Assembly: GCA_003246575.1 (NCBI GenBank)
Contig: QJZZ01000001.1
Coordinates: 219,978-283,977, forward strand
Reading direction: 5' to 3'
Source of the DNA: Candidatus Saccharimonadota bacterium
Lineage (GTDB): Bacteria > Patescibacteriota > Saccharimonadia > Saccharimonadales > Saccharimonadaceae
DNA length: 64,000 nucleotides
Shown here: in pieces, positions 1-7,364 of the stretch
Layout of the letters: the number at the start of each line of letters is the position of its first letter
How positions within the stretch are numbered: position 1 is the stretch's first letter
Notes under the pieces: model-generated
What the model was told of the DNA's origin: nothing
Seen by the model: only the letters and a program-made list of their open reading frames with translations
Database searches by the model: none
Made by a program: the position numbers and the translations under genes

Positions 1-66
1 AAACCCACGTAACGGTTTCCTTACTGTTTCTAAGAAAAAATAGTCGTAGCGTTGCTATGATAGCGA

Positions 67-90
67 GGACCACTAGAAATAGTGGTCCTT
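67..90. terminator. Bidirectional hairpin terminator
   Basis: Arms AGGACCACTA and TAGTGGTCCT enclose a GAAA loop and are followed by a short T run. It probably ends a transcript entering from before the window. Confidence 0.6.
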
Positions 91-110
91 TCATGTTGTA
101 ACAAAAACTT

Positions 111-196
111 TTGCAAAGCATAAGCAGCAGATGCTATAGTGAGAGCACAAACAAACAGGTGCCAAAATAGCCCCGACGGGTCGTCCGTCGGGGCGT
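111..196 (+). promoter_or_regulatory. Promoter-like box and strong terminator, possible tiny transcript
   Basis: TTGCAA (111-116) and TATAGT (135-140) form a weak sigma70-like promoter with an 18 bp spacer. About 25 bases after the expected start is a strong hairpin, GCCCCGACGG/CCGTCGGGGC (172-196), followed by GTTTT. If real, the transcript would be about 50 nt and non-coding. The hairpin alone may simply be another terminator before the ABC genes. Confidence 0.3.
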
Positions 197-216
197 TTTG
201 CTTCTCTGGTTGGTGA

Positions 217-222
217 TACAAT
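217..222 (+). promoter_or_regulatory. -10 box of leaderless ABC exporter operon
   Basis: TACAAT lies 6 nt before the ATG at 229 and no Shine-Dalgarno sequence fits between them. Transcription should begin at or next to the start codon. Confidence 0.55.
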
Positions 223-228
223 GAACGT

Positions 229-984
229 ATGAAATCTATCGTATCCGTAAAGAACCTCGTCAAGACCTACGACGGCAAAAATGTCGTCGACGGTATCAGT
301 TTTGACGTCAAAGAAGGGGAGATCTTCGGAATCCTCGGTCCAAATGGCGCCGGCAAGACGACGACGCTCGAAATGCTTGAGACGCTACGCCCCATTGATG
401 GCGGCTCGGCCTCTGTTGCCGGTGTTGACGTCAGTAAAGATGCCAATGAGGTAAAGCGTTTGATCGGTGTCCAGCCACAATCGCCAGCCTTCCAGGACAA
501 AACCAAGCTGTACGAAGTGATCGAGCAGTTTGCTGCTGCCTATGGCGAGCGTGTCGATGTGATGAAATTCTTGCGTGATGTTGATCTAGAAGAAAAGGCC
601 AATGCCTTCGTCGAGCAGTTATCAGGCGGCCAGCGTCAGCGGCTCAGCATCACCACGGCGCTTGTGCATGGACCGAAAGTCTTTTTCCTCGACGAGCCGA
701 CCACTGGCCTCGACCCGCAGGCGCGCCGCAATCTCTGGGATCTTATCGAAGACATTCGCAAGCGTGGTGTCAGCGTCATCATGACGACTCACTACATGGA
801 CGAGGCGGAGATTCTCTGCGATCGCATTGCCGTCATGGATGCAGGCAAGATCGTCGCGCTTGATACGCCGAAAAACCTGATCAAAAACCTTCTCAAGAAG
901 GGCTTCAAGAAAAAACAGCATGTCGAACAGGCAGACCTCGAGGATGTCTTCATCGATCTGACCGGAAAGGCACTGAGGGACTAA
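229..984 (+). CDS. ABC transporter ATP-binding protein (ABC-2 exporter type)
   Basis: Cytoplasmic ATPase subunit of an ABC exporter, 251 aa. Visible motifs are Walker A GPNGAGKT (residues 37-44), signature LSGGQRQR (131-138), Walker B with DEPTTG (about 155-160) and an H-loop in TTHYMDEAE. It is close to the DrrA/NatA/CcmA-like group that drives export of drugs, lipids or other small molecules; the substrate cannot be read from sequence. The next gene starts 2 nt after its stop and encodes the matching membrane subunit, so the two form one exporter. The ATG start is fixed by the -10 box 6 nt upstream. Confidence 0.93.
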   Translation: MKSIVSVKNLVKTYDGKNVVDGISFDVKEGEIFGILGPNGAGKTTTLEMLETLRPIDGGSASVAGVDVSKDANEVKRLIGVQPQSPAFQDKTKLYEVIEQFAAAYGERVDVMKFLRDVDLEEKANAFVEQLSGGQRQRLSITTALVHGPKVFFLDEPTTGLDPQARRNLWDLIEDIRKRGVSVIMTTHYMDEAEILCDRIAVMDAGKIVALDTPKNLIKNLLKKGFKKKQHVEQADLEDVFIDLTGKALRD

Positions 985-985
985 T

Positions 986-2101
986 ATGCAATTACCAAAA
1001 TCACTGTTCACTGTCGTCACGTTTGCGCGTATCAACACCAGGCGTTTCTTTCGTGATCGCCTCAGTATCTTCTTTGGTATCCTATTTCCGCTCTTTCTTT
1101 TACTTATTTTCGGTGGAATCTTTGGCAATAGTGATTCCGCAAGTTTTCGCGTTGCAGTGATCAATGAGTCCGGCTCTGAATTTGCAACCAATTTTGTCAA
1201 AGAACTTGATGACGAGAAGTCATTCGATGTCAACCAGTCCTATGCGACGCTCGATGACGCCAAGGATGACATGGTTCATTCACAGATTGATGCGACGATT
1301 ATCTTGCCTGAAAACTTCGGTGCCGTCGACGAGTCGACCCGCATGCCGAGCGGTCAGGTCAAGTTGTACTACACGCAAAATAACGCCCAGGCAGGACAGA
1401 CACTGACGACAGTGCTCGACGGTTTATTCAAGGGCGTGAATACAGATATTACACAAGTAGGAACACCTTTTACTGTGAGCGGAGAGGAAATTAATGATCA
1501 GTCGCTTTCCCAGTTCGACTACACATTTGCAGGTATGCTTGGCTTCGCACTCCTCGGTATCGGTATCTTTGGCCCGGTCAACGTGTTCCCAGAGCTCAAA
1601 AAGCAGGGGATTCTTCGTCGCCTGAGCACAACACCGCTCAAGGTGTGGCAGTACTTTAGCTCTATCGCAATTTCTCAGGCGATTATCGGTCTGGTATCGA
1701 TCGCCGTCATGTTCATCGTCGCGCTGACAGTGTTCAAGCTGGAGGTAGTGGGTAATATATTCTTGCTGCTCATCTTCATCGTGTTCAGTATTATCGAAAT
1801 CCTCGGTATTGGCCTCGCTATCGGTGGCTGGGCGCGCAATGAACGTCAAGCGGCACCTCTGTCAAATATCGTTGTTTTCCCGATGATGTTCCTCGCTGGC
1901 ACCTTCTTCCCACGCTTCCTGATGCCAGACTGGCTCCAGGCGGCGTCTGGCTTCTTGCCACTCACCCCTGTTATCGACGGTATCCGTTTCATCGTCAACG
2001 AGGGCTATTCGGTCGTTCAATTGGCGCCGCAGCTGGGGCTAATGGCTATCTGGACAGTAGTGATCTACGTCATCGCCTTCCGCGTCTTCCGCTGGGAATA
2101 G
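986..2101 (+). CDS. ABC-2 type transporter permease
   Basis: Membrane subunit of 371 aa that pairs with the upstream ATPase. It has an N-terminal membrane segment (about residues 28-48), a large external loop of about 130 residues, then a cluster of hydrophobic segments from about 180 to the C-terminus. This is the usual YhgE/DrrB/ABC2_membrane layout. The motif NIVVFPMMFLAGTFFP near residue 295 is typical of the ABC-2 family before the last membrane helix. The gene is cotranscribed with the ATPase (2 nt gap). Substrate unknown. Confidence 0.9.
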   Translation: MQLPKSLFTVVTFARINTRRFFRDRLSIFFGILFPLFLLLIFGGIFGNSDSASFRVAVINESGSEFATNFVKELDDEKSFDVNQSYATLDDAKDDMVHSQIDATIILPENFGAVDESTRMPSGQVKLYYTQNNAQAGQTLTTVLDGLFKGVNTDITQVGTPFTVSGEEINDQSLSQFDYTFAGMLGFALLGIGIFGPVNVFPELKKQGILRRLSTTPLKVWQYFSSIAISQAIIGLVSIAVMFIVALTVFKLEVVGNIFLLLIFIVFSIIEILGIGLAIGGWARNERQAAPLSNIVVFPMMFLAGTFFPRFLMPDWLQAASGFLPLTPVIDGIRFIVNEGYSVVQLAPQLGLMAIWTVVIYVIAFRVFRWE

Positions 2102-2102
2102 A

Positions 2103-2131
2103 TTGACTTTTTATGGTGCTTGTGCTATAAT
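2103..2131 (+). promoter_or_regulatory. Consensus sigma70 promoter of a leaderless gene
   Basis: TTGACT (2103-2108), a 17 bp spacer and a perfect TATAAT (2126-2131) with the upstream TG of an extended -10. The ATG at 2138 is 6 nt after the -10, so the mRNA should have no 5' leader. The end of the spacer and the -10 (CTTGTGCTA.AAT) recur in the promoter at 36302. Confidence 0.75.
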
Positions 2132-2137
2132 AATAGT

Positions 2138-2731
2138 ATGACACCTGGAATTAGCGAAAATCTAGGAAATGGCGCCGTTGTAAACGAGGACGGTGATGTT
2201 TGTAGTGAAGATGATGTTGTGGGCAGGCGAATGTCGAATGAGCACCGCATCGCCCGTATGCATCCTCACAATAACCCCGAAGAGGAGTGGCCGGATACTG
2301 ATGACGCCGCTGACTCGGGTCATGACCGAAAAGACTGGGTTGATGCGCATGCAATCACGATGTTGGCGTTTGGTCGCAATGTAATTGATCTACCTCAAAT
2401 CGTCGAAGATGGTTTTATGCCTCAAGAGCAGGCATCATTGATCGCTGATGCGGCTGAGCTATACAAATCATCCGAGCGGCTTCGTGCTGCGGTCAGGAGG
2501 ACGCGGGGAGATAATCAGCAGCTCAACCGCTTTTTGATGAGTGACACATTTCATGCCGCCGAGCAGAAGCTCAAAGGTGCAATGGGCGTTCCAGACGATG
2601 ATAATGATACAGTGGTTCCTGTACGATACGCACTTCGAACGGCCAAGCAAGTGATTACCGGTTACGAAGAGCCACCAAAGGAAGAGGAGCGAGCTCAGGA
2701 TTGTCGTGAACGCCAATTCAAGGATAACTAA
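2138..2731 (+). CDS. Acidic hypothetical protein
   Basis: A 197 aa soluble protein that I do not recognise. The first 70 residues are rich in Asp, Glu, His and Asn and look disordered. Residues 75-197 are more ordered and helical, with a charged Lys/Glu-rich tail. No signal peptide or membrane segment is visible. The ATG at 2138 was chosen because it lies 6 nt after a consensus promoter; an upstream in-frame TTG at 2120 lies inside the promoter. It is monocistronic, with a terminator directly at its stop. Confidence 0.75.
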   Translation: MTPGISENLGNGAVVNEDGDVCSEDDVVGRRMSNEHRIARMHPHNNPEEEWPDTDDAADSGHDRKDWVDAHAITMLAFGRNVIDLPQIVEDGFMPQEQASLIADAAELYKSSERLRAAVRRTRGDNQQLNRFLMSDTFHAAEQKLKGAMGVPDDDNDTVVPVRYALRTAKQVITGYEEPPKEEERAQDCRERQFKDN

Positions 2732-2760
2732 AAATAGCCGAAAACACTGGCTATTTTTAG
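2728..2760. terminator. Bidirectional terminator between convergent genes
   Basis: Arms CTAAAAATAGCC and GGCTATTTTTAG (12 bp) enclose a 9 nt loop, with A and T runs on the outer sides. It serves the gene ending at 2731 and the reverse-strand gene ending at 2768. Confidence 0.85.
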
Positions 2761-2767
2761 TTGATGA

Positions 2768-3409
2768 CTAGTCACGCTTCTTGATGATAGTCAGCCCAAT
2801 CCAGGCGAGGGCGACTGCGACAGGAATCGCCATGATGCGATCAGCAGGATGGGGGATGATCGCACCGAGCAAGGTGAGGGCAGAGCCGGTCGTGAGCAAG
2901 ACGCCGCTCCATTTTGGCAAGAGGTGAGATTTCGCCACAGCGATACCAGCGATGATACCACCGAGGATATATGAAATACCGGTGATTCCGTAGACTGCAG
3001 CTATATGTCCAATATTGGCACTTCCCGACTCCCCTGTCACGAGACCTTGCCAGGTGGCGACAAATTCTGGCAGGTTGCCGACGATTGCGGGTAGGATAAA
3101 TGCCTCGGCAAAATGGAAGCCAAATGTCAGGAACCAAAATAATCCATACAGTCCAAGCCCGAGCTTGCTGACGAGACCGAGGCGCTCACCGAGTAGAGCA
3201 ATGATCCCGATGAGTCCGATGATGGCTGCCGTGTCCATGACGAGACTGAGTAGGTGGACGACGAGCCACTGGCTGGAGCTGACATTGGCGACAGTATCGA
3301 GTGGGTGGATAAGCTGAACTGCCACGTAGAGACTGCCAGCGATCAGTAGCGATAGTCCGGTTGCGGAGATAAATGAGCGAGAGAGTGAATGCTTGGAGGC
3401 GAGGTTCAT
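2768..3409 (-). CDS. Polytopic membrane protein, DUF4386-like
   Basis: A 213 aa protein with about six hydrophobic helices separated by short loops and a basic C-terminus (KKRD). The layout resembles small DUF4386-type membrane proteins of unknown function. It is divergent from a TetR-family regulator across a perfect palindrome, so it is the most likely target of that regulator. The start ATG is preceded by AAGGAACACCC, an acceptable ribosome binding site. What it transports or senses is not known. Confidence 0.75.
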   Translation of the reverse strand: MNLASKHSLSRSFISATGLSLLIAGSLYVAVQLIHPLDTVANVSSSQWLVVHLLSLVMDTAAIIGLIGIIALLGERLGLVSKLGLGLYGLFWFLTFGFHFAEAFILPAIVGNLPEFVATWQGLVTGESGSANIGHIAAVYGITGISYILGGIIAGIAVAKSHLLPKWSGVLLTTGSALTLLGAIIPHPADRIMAIPVAVALAWIGLTIIKKRD

Positions 3410-3429
3410 GGGTGTTCCTTGTTATTATG

Positions 3430-3448
3430 TACTTTACAGTGTAAAGTA
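3430..3448. promoter_or_regulatory. Palindromic operator for the TetR-family regulator
   Basis: TACTTTACA-G-TGTAAAGTA is a perfect 9+1+9 inverted repeat between the divergent membrane-protein and tetR-like genes. TATAAT (3447-3452) on the plus strand overlaps its right edge, so a bound repressor would block the regulator's own promoter as well as the reverse promoter. Confidence 0.75.
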
Positions 3449-3491
3449 TAATCAATTAGCAACCTACACACAAGGCTCGTATACTAAAACC

Positions 3492-4142
3492 ATGGCGAAT
3501 CACATAGGACTTACCCGCGACATGATTATCACTGAGGCTATTTCCCTTGCCGATGCGTCTGGCATCACGGCACTCAGCATGCGCGCGCTCGGCAAACAGC
3601 TGTCAGTTGAAGCCATGGCGCTGTATTATCATTTTGCCAGCAAGCAAGAACTGATCGAGGCGATGCTAGATGTCGTGCATGCAGAAATAGTCGTAGACGA
3701 TACGCAGTCGTGGCAACAGTTCGTACGCGCACGCTCACATTCGGTAGTGGAGGTGCTGCGGCGACATGAGTGGGCGGCGCCACTGATGGAATCTGGAGTG
3801 AGGCCGGGGACAAGTACGATGAACGACAGGGAACGATTGTTGCACGTATTTCGGACGGCGGGCTTTTCGGTTAGCGACACGGTCCATGCGATCACGGTGC
3901 TCGATGTCTTCACGTATGGGTTTGCGACACAGGTGGTGCACTTGAGTTTTTCGAACAAGCAAGAGGCAGCGGATGTCGGCACTGGTGTGATTTCCCTCTT
4001 TGCCGAGGGTGAATATCCGTACATGCGGGAGATGGTGAGCGAGCATATGATGACGCAGGGGTATGATCCACTTGAAGAGTTTGATTTCGGCCTCGAACTT
4101 ATCATTCACGGCCTCGAACGACGGGCGCAAAAAAACGACTAG
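3492..4142 (+). CDS. TetR/AcrR family transcriptional regulator
   Basis: A 216 aa DNA-binding repressor. The N-terminal helix-turn-helix covers residues about 8-55, including SMRALGKQLSVEAMALYYHF, which matches the TetR recognition helix region (YYHF is the usual YxHF). The rest resembles the TetR_C ligand-binding domain of TetR-class tetracycline repressors. The ATG at 3492 is preferred over an in-frame extension that would read through the promoter and operator. It likely represses itself and the divergent membrane gene at 2768. The ligand is unknown. Confidence 0.88.
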   Translation: MANHIGLTRDMIITEAISLADASGITALSMRALGKQLSVEAMALYYHFASKQELIEAMLDVVHAEIVVDDTQSWQQFVRARSHSVVEVLRRHEWAAPLMESGVRPGTSTMNDRERLLHVFRTAGFSVSDTVHAITVLDVFTYGFATQVVHLSFSNKQEAADVGTGVISLFAEGEYPYMREMVSEHMMTQGYDPLEEFDFGLELIIHGLERRAQKND

Positions 4143-4154
4143 AAGTATAGTCGT
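4135..4154 (+). terminator. Small hairpin at the tetR-like stop codon
   Basis: ACGACTA/TAGTCGT arms around a 6 nt loop, starting within the stop codon. It is weak and lacks a good T tract. Confidence 0.35.
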
Positions 4155-4196
4155 CGTTATGCATGTCTGGCGGGGGTGCTATGGTTGAAGTCAGGA

Positions 4197-4562
4197 TTAC
4201 GCCAGTAAGCCATCGGCCATTAATTTAGGCATCAAAGCTTGAGTGAAGCCGTTTGACGGAATGATTGCTGATTTACTTGAATACCACGCGTAGGCTGTAA
4301 TTTCTTCGCCAACTTGGATGTCGCCATGTATGGTAATGAGAAAGTTATCGACTCTTTGATCTTCGTAGGTGTATGAGTAGTAGGGGGCGTAAGTATTGAC
4401 TTTGATGCCCAGCTCTTCCTGTATCTCCCGGTGCAATGTATCAATAACAGATTCGCCATCCTCTACACCGCCGCCCGGTGTCCAATAAAAATCTGCACCA
4501 TGCCCCGACACTAGCAGTATGTGATGATTTCTTAGTATTATTCCGCGTACAGTATGTCTCAT
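4197..4562 (-). CDS. Nudix hydrolase
   Basis: A 121 aa protein made of a single Nudix fold. The Nudix box GGVEDGESVIDTLHREIQEE (residues about 31-50) has the conserved Gly, Glu, REx2EE pattern for Mg-dependent pyrophosphate cleavage. The family acts on oxidised nucleotides, nucleotide sugars or other X-linked diphosphates; the substrate is not predictable here. On the minus strand TAGAAT lies 6 nt before the ATG, so it is probably leaderless. Confidence 0.88.
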   Translation of the reverse strand: MRHTVRGIILRNHHILLVSGHGADFYWTPGGGVEDGESVIDTLHREIQEELGIKVNTYAPYYSYTYEDQRVDNFLITIHGDIQVGEEITAYAWYSSKSAIIPSNGFTQALMPKLMADGLLA

Positions 4563-4580
4563 CCGTTTATTCTATAACAA

Positions 4581-4606
4581 AAAAGAACCCCTTACAGAGT
4601 TCTTTT
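4581..4606 (-). terminator. Terminator after tRNA-Ile2
   Basis: Reverse-strand arms AAAAGAAC/GTTCTTTT around a 10 nt loop with a following T run. Unlike the other tRNA terminators here it is not joined to the CCA end. Confidence 0.65.
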
Positions 4607-4621
4607 CAAGCATAAGCTCAT

Positions 4622-4697
4622 TGGTGGGGGTGGCTGGGATTGAACCAGCGACCAACAGGTTATGAGCCCGCTGCTCTAACCGCTGAGCTACACCCCC
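4622..4697 (-). tRNA. tRNA-Ile2 (anticodon CAU, TilS substrate type)
   Basis: A cloverleaf with 7 bp acceptor GGGGGTG/CACCCCC, D arm GCTC/GAGC, anticodon loop CTCATAA, T arm GCTGG/CCAGC and encoded CCA. The anticodon is CAU. The run from the D arm to the T arm, including TTGGTCGCTGG, resembles the minor isoleucine tRNA (ileX) of E. coli more than elongator Met. CAU would then be changed to lysidine by TilS, which is encoded at 15462. Assignment as Ile2 rather than Met is inference. Confidence 0.85.
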
Positions 4698-4770
4698 GCG
4701 GTTCACAGAGGTAATTATAGCATACAGTGGTGGTCTAAAAACCGCATTCGAGCTACAATGAAGCATAGCC

Positions 4771-5223
4771 ATGAAGCGCATATTCAATCGGCAGACGATT
4801 CGCCGAACGTATTATCACATTCGCCACAACTACCTGACACTCAACAACGGGGTCATTGCTCTGGCTGCAATCGTTGCGATTGGCTGGGCGTGGGGCGCGG
4901 TGTCGATGATGCAGCGCAACTACACATTGCAGCGCAATCTCGATGCCAAGCAACGTGAACTCTTGCTGGCCGAGCTCCAAGTACAAACACTCGAGTATCA
5001 GGGGCGCTACTATGAAAGTGCCGAATACCAAGAACTATCTGCGCGCGAAAACCTCGGGCTCGTCAATCCGGGTGAAAAAGTACTGATCTTGCCAGAAAAC
5101 AGTGACGCCGCCAAGCAGGCGGACGATACATCGATCATCGGACAAACGCAGACGACCGATCAGCCAAGCAACCTCGAGCAATGGATGGATTTCTTCCTCG
5201 GCAAAAATGTCCCGAGCTCGTAG
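4771..5223 (+). CDS. Septum formation initiator (FtsB/DivIC-like) protein
   Basis: A 150 aa single-pass membrane protein. After a basic N-terminus there is one membrane segment (about residues 26-46), then a coiled coil (about 50-85) and a GLVNPGEKVLIL stretch typical of the DivIC/FtsB C-terminal region. The family bridges FtsL and FtsQ in the divisome. The last 40 residues are polar and probably disordered. TACAAT sits 11 nt before the ATG, so any leader is very short. Confidence 0.8.
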   Translation: MKRIFNRQTIRRTYYHIRHNYLTLNNGVIALAAIVAIGWAWGAVSMMQRNYTLQRNLDAKQRELLLAELQVQTLEYQGRYYESAEYQELSARENLGLVNPGEKVLILPENSDAAKQADDTSIIGQTQTTDQPSNLEQWMDFFLGKNVPSS

Positions 5224-5299
5224 CTCTTGATAAAATCACCTACCCCTGCTACAATACATATCTGTATCGCGTCCAGCGCGAAGCACATTACATCTTTAT

Positions 5300-5414
<115 letters not shown>

Positions 5415-5443
5415 CAACGTGTCGAGGATTTTCACCTCTGACT

Positions 5444-5466
5444 AGTTTTGCCCGTTGGGCAAAACT
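5444..5466. repeat. Inverted repeat inside the fMet-side element
   Basis: AGTTTTGCCC-GTT-GGGCAAAACT, perfect 10 bp arms. A related hairpin with TTTTTGCC/GGCAAAAA lies in the element at 11936-11954. Confidence 0.7.
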
Positions 5467-5634
5467 GTCGCAGGTATCGCTTCGCTCCTCCGTTTGTTCA
5501 TAAAAATATGTAAACACATTTTAATTTCACTGCACTCCGCCAAATCCTGCCCCTGCAACCATAGAAAAGCATATGTTGATTGATAAGATGAGCATCACTC
5601 GATGCAGCAAGATACCTATGTTGGCGATATGTGC

Positions 5635-5640
5635 TATAAT
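5635..5640 (+). promoter_or_regulatory. Extended -10 box of the three-gene cassette
   Basis: TGCTATAAT with its TATAAT at 5635-5640, 10 nt before the ATG at 5651. No clear -35 is visible. Confidence 0.55.
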
Positions 5641-5650
5641 TATAGTCAAT

Positions 5651-6376
5651 ATGGCGAACGAACTATCACTGTCAAAGCCGCCAGTCGTAGACGCAATAGT
5701 GGAATTGCGTTTTGACTCTGAAATGCCCAGTCAGGTTATCGCGGGAATTTTATTCGATAAACTTACGAAGTATGGCTACGGATCATTTGAGGAAATTGAG
5801 GTTGCTCGGCTTCCTAAAGAGATAAAGGATAGTGAGGCGAGCCTCAGGTACGCTGCTCACTACAGGTTTAGTAGCGATAAATTCTTTGTGTCGATTAGCT
5901 CTCGTGTAATATCTGTCGTATGCAAATGTGTGGGTGAATCAACATATCAAGGATGGGATAATTATAAACATGAGATTGAAAAAGTTCTCAGTGAGCTTAG
6001 GAGCCTAAGTGCCGTTGGTGGATTTTCTAGAGTAGGGGTAAGGTTTGTTAATCTTTTTACTAACTCAGATATCCTGGAGCGTATCAATATTGCCATTCAA
6101 GCCCCTGATGTTGACATGATTACAGATGAACGAATAGTGGGATTTGTTTACAAAAACGGCACCATGAACACCAGGATAAATTTTGCCACAAAAGCCAGTT
6201 TATCTTTTGTAGATGGCGGGTCTATGGACGGCGCCGTTCTAGACGTAGATAGCTATACCGAACAAGAGGATATATCTTTTGATCGGGCGCTAGGGCTCAT
6301 TGAAGACGGTCACAAATTTACAGAAGCTGCGTTTGTTAAAATTGTAAAAAAAGAATTTATGGATGAACTAAGGTAG
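5651..6376 (+). CDS. TIGR04255-family protein
   Basis: A 241 aa soluble protein. The opening LSLSKPPVVDAIVELRF, a central YQGWDNYKHEIEKVL and RVGVRFVNLF match the pattern I know for TIGR04255, a sporadically distributed family of unknown function. The start at 5651 is set by the TATAAT just upstream; longer in-frame starts would overlap the promoter. The stop overlaps the next GTG start by 1 nt (TAGTG), so translation is coupled. Base composition is visibly more AT-rich than neighbouring genes, suggesting transfer. The scattered family and tRNA-side position suit a defence or mobile cassette, which is inference. Confidence 0.72.
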   Translation: MANELSLSKPPVVDAIVELRFDSEMPSQVIAGILFDKLTKYGYGSFEEIEVARLPKEIKDSEASLRYAAHYRFSSDKFFVSISSRVISVVCKCVGESTYQGWDNYKHEIEKVLSELRSLSAVGGFSRVGVRFVNLFTNSDILERINIAIQAPDVDMITDERIVGFVYKNGTMNTRINFATKASLSFVDGGSMDGAVLDVDSYTEQEDISFDRALGLIEDGHKFTEAAFVKIVKKEFMDELR

Positions 6377-6684
6377 TGTCGATAGTAAAAGCATCCATCG
6401 GCGGAATTACAATGACAGCGTCTCTCGGGGCGGCTACTTTGACTTTTCCGGGTACTTTTGGTCTGCAGGAGACTCAATATGTATTACCTCCAGTTACCCC
6501 ATACTCTAATGTGTTGTACACAACAGATTTTGAAGATTATAAACAGCCTGAAGAGGCCTCTTTGGATGGCCTTGCCAAACTGGCCCATATTAATGATGTT
6601 GTTCGCAAAGTAACAAGCGAATCCGTGCCGCTTACTGAGCGTCAGCATGCAATACTGACGGACCGTTTATTCGATTTTCTATAG
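6376..6684 (+). CDS. Small hypothetical protein of the cassette
   Basis: A 102 aa protein starting with GTG overlapping the previous stop. The first 35 residues are rich in small and hydrophobic residues (GGITMTASLGAATLTFPGTFG) and could be a signal-like or membrane-associated segment. The C-terminal half is polar and helical. I do not recognise a domain. Coupling to the gene before and a 9 nt gap to the gene after place it in a single operon. Confidence 0.65.
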   Translation: MSIVKASIGGITMTASLGAATLTFPGTFGLQETQYVLPPVTPYSNVLYTTDFEDYKQPEEASLDGLAKLAHINDVVRKVTSESVPLTERQHAILTDRLFDFL

Positions 6685-6693
6685 GTAACCATA

Positions 6694-7317
6694 ATGATAG
6701 ATGAAGATTTGAAAAAATTTCTTCCCACTTTTCTGCCAAATGGAGAGCAGGATGAGCTATTTTACGGCCTTGAGCAGCTTAGGAATAATCGGCTTTCAAC
6801 TATAAAAAATTTCTACACGCATAATGATACTATCGATACAATACTAGAGCAAGGTGACGGGATTGATGGTCTACCTATATTTAACCTTCCTGAACTGCAT
6901 TCGAAATATGGCAAAGGCTTTGTTATATCTAACACATGTGATGTAAGTATCGATAACACTAGGGTTGTACCGATGAGATTGTTGTATGCTCCTGTCTTGA
7001 ACCTGGAGAAGTATGAAAATGCATTACGAGAAAGCGGGGATTACAGTGAGGATTGGGGCAGGGCTGTTAGGGAGCAGCAAATAACACACCTTTTCTACTT
7101 GCCCGTTGGTTCGGGACTGTCCTATGAAGCCATAGTCCCACTGGATCAAGTCAACTCGATAGCCCCGAGTTACTTATTAGAGCAAGACTTGTCTGTAAAT
7201 AAAGTATTCAGATTATCACTAATTGCGTGGTATGTTTTGCTTATAAAACTAACTCATCATTTCGCAAGAACCACCAACGAGCTTATTGCAAGAAAATCCT
7301 CGACAGCCTCCACATAA
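6694..7317 (+). CDS. SNTCDV-motif hypothetical protein
   Basis: A 207 aa protein. Residues 76-86 read FVISNTCDVSI, and RVVPMRLLYAPVL follows. A buried SxTCD[VI] motif of this type occurs in a loose group of uncharacterised proteins found in phage and genomic islands; this is recollection, not a search. One hydrophobic helix near residues 176-190 may be a membrane or core segment. It is the third gene of the AT-rich cassette and probably works with the TIGR04255-like protein. Confidence 0.65.
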   Translation: MIDEDLKKFLPTFLPNGEQDELFYGLEQLRNNRLSTIKNFYTHNDTIDTILEQGDGIDGLPIFNLPELHSKYGKGFVISNTCDVSIDNTRVVPMRLLYAPVLNLEKYENALRESGDYSEDWGRAVREQQITHLFYLPVGSGLSYEAIVPLDQVNSIAPSYLLEQDLSVNKVFRLSLIAWYVLLIKLTHHFARTTNELIARKSSTAST

Positions 7318-7364
7318 AAATGCCATGTGTATATCATGGTGTTGGAAGGTTGCCCAGGTTTTTT

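Noticed and set aside
622-1233. 203 aa reverse-strand ORF over the ABC genes
   Set aside because: It lies opposite two clear ABC transporter genes and has no recognisable domain or promoter.
7318-7364. Third copy of the tRNA-fMet 3' end closing the three-gene cassette as an island
   Set aside because: I searched the region after 7317 by eye and found no such copy, so the cassette cannot be shown to lie inside the element.
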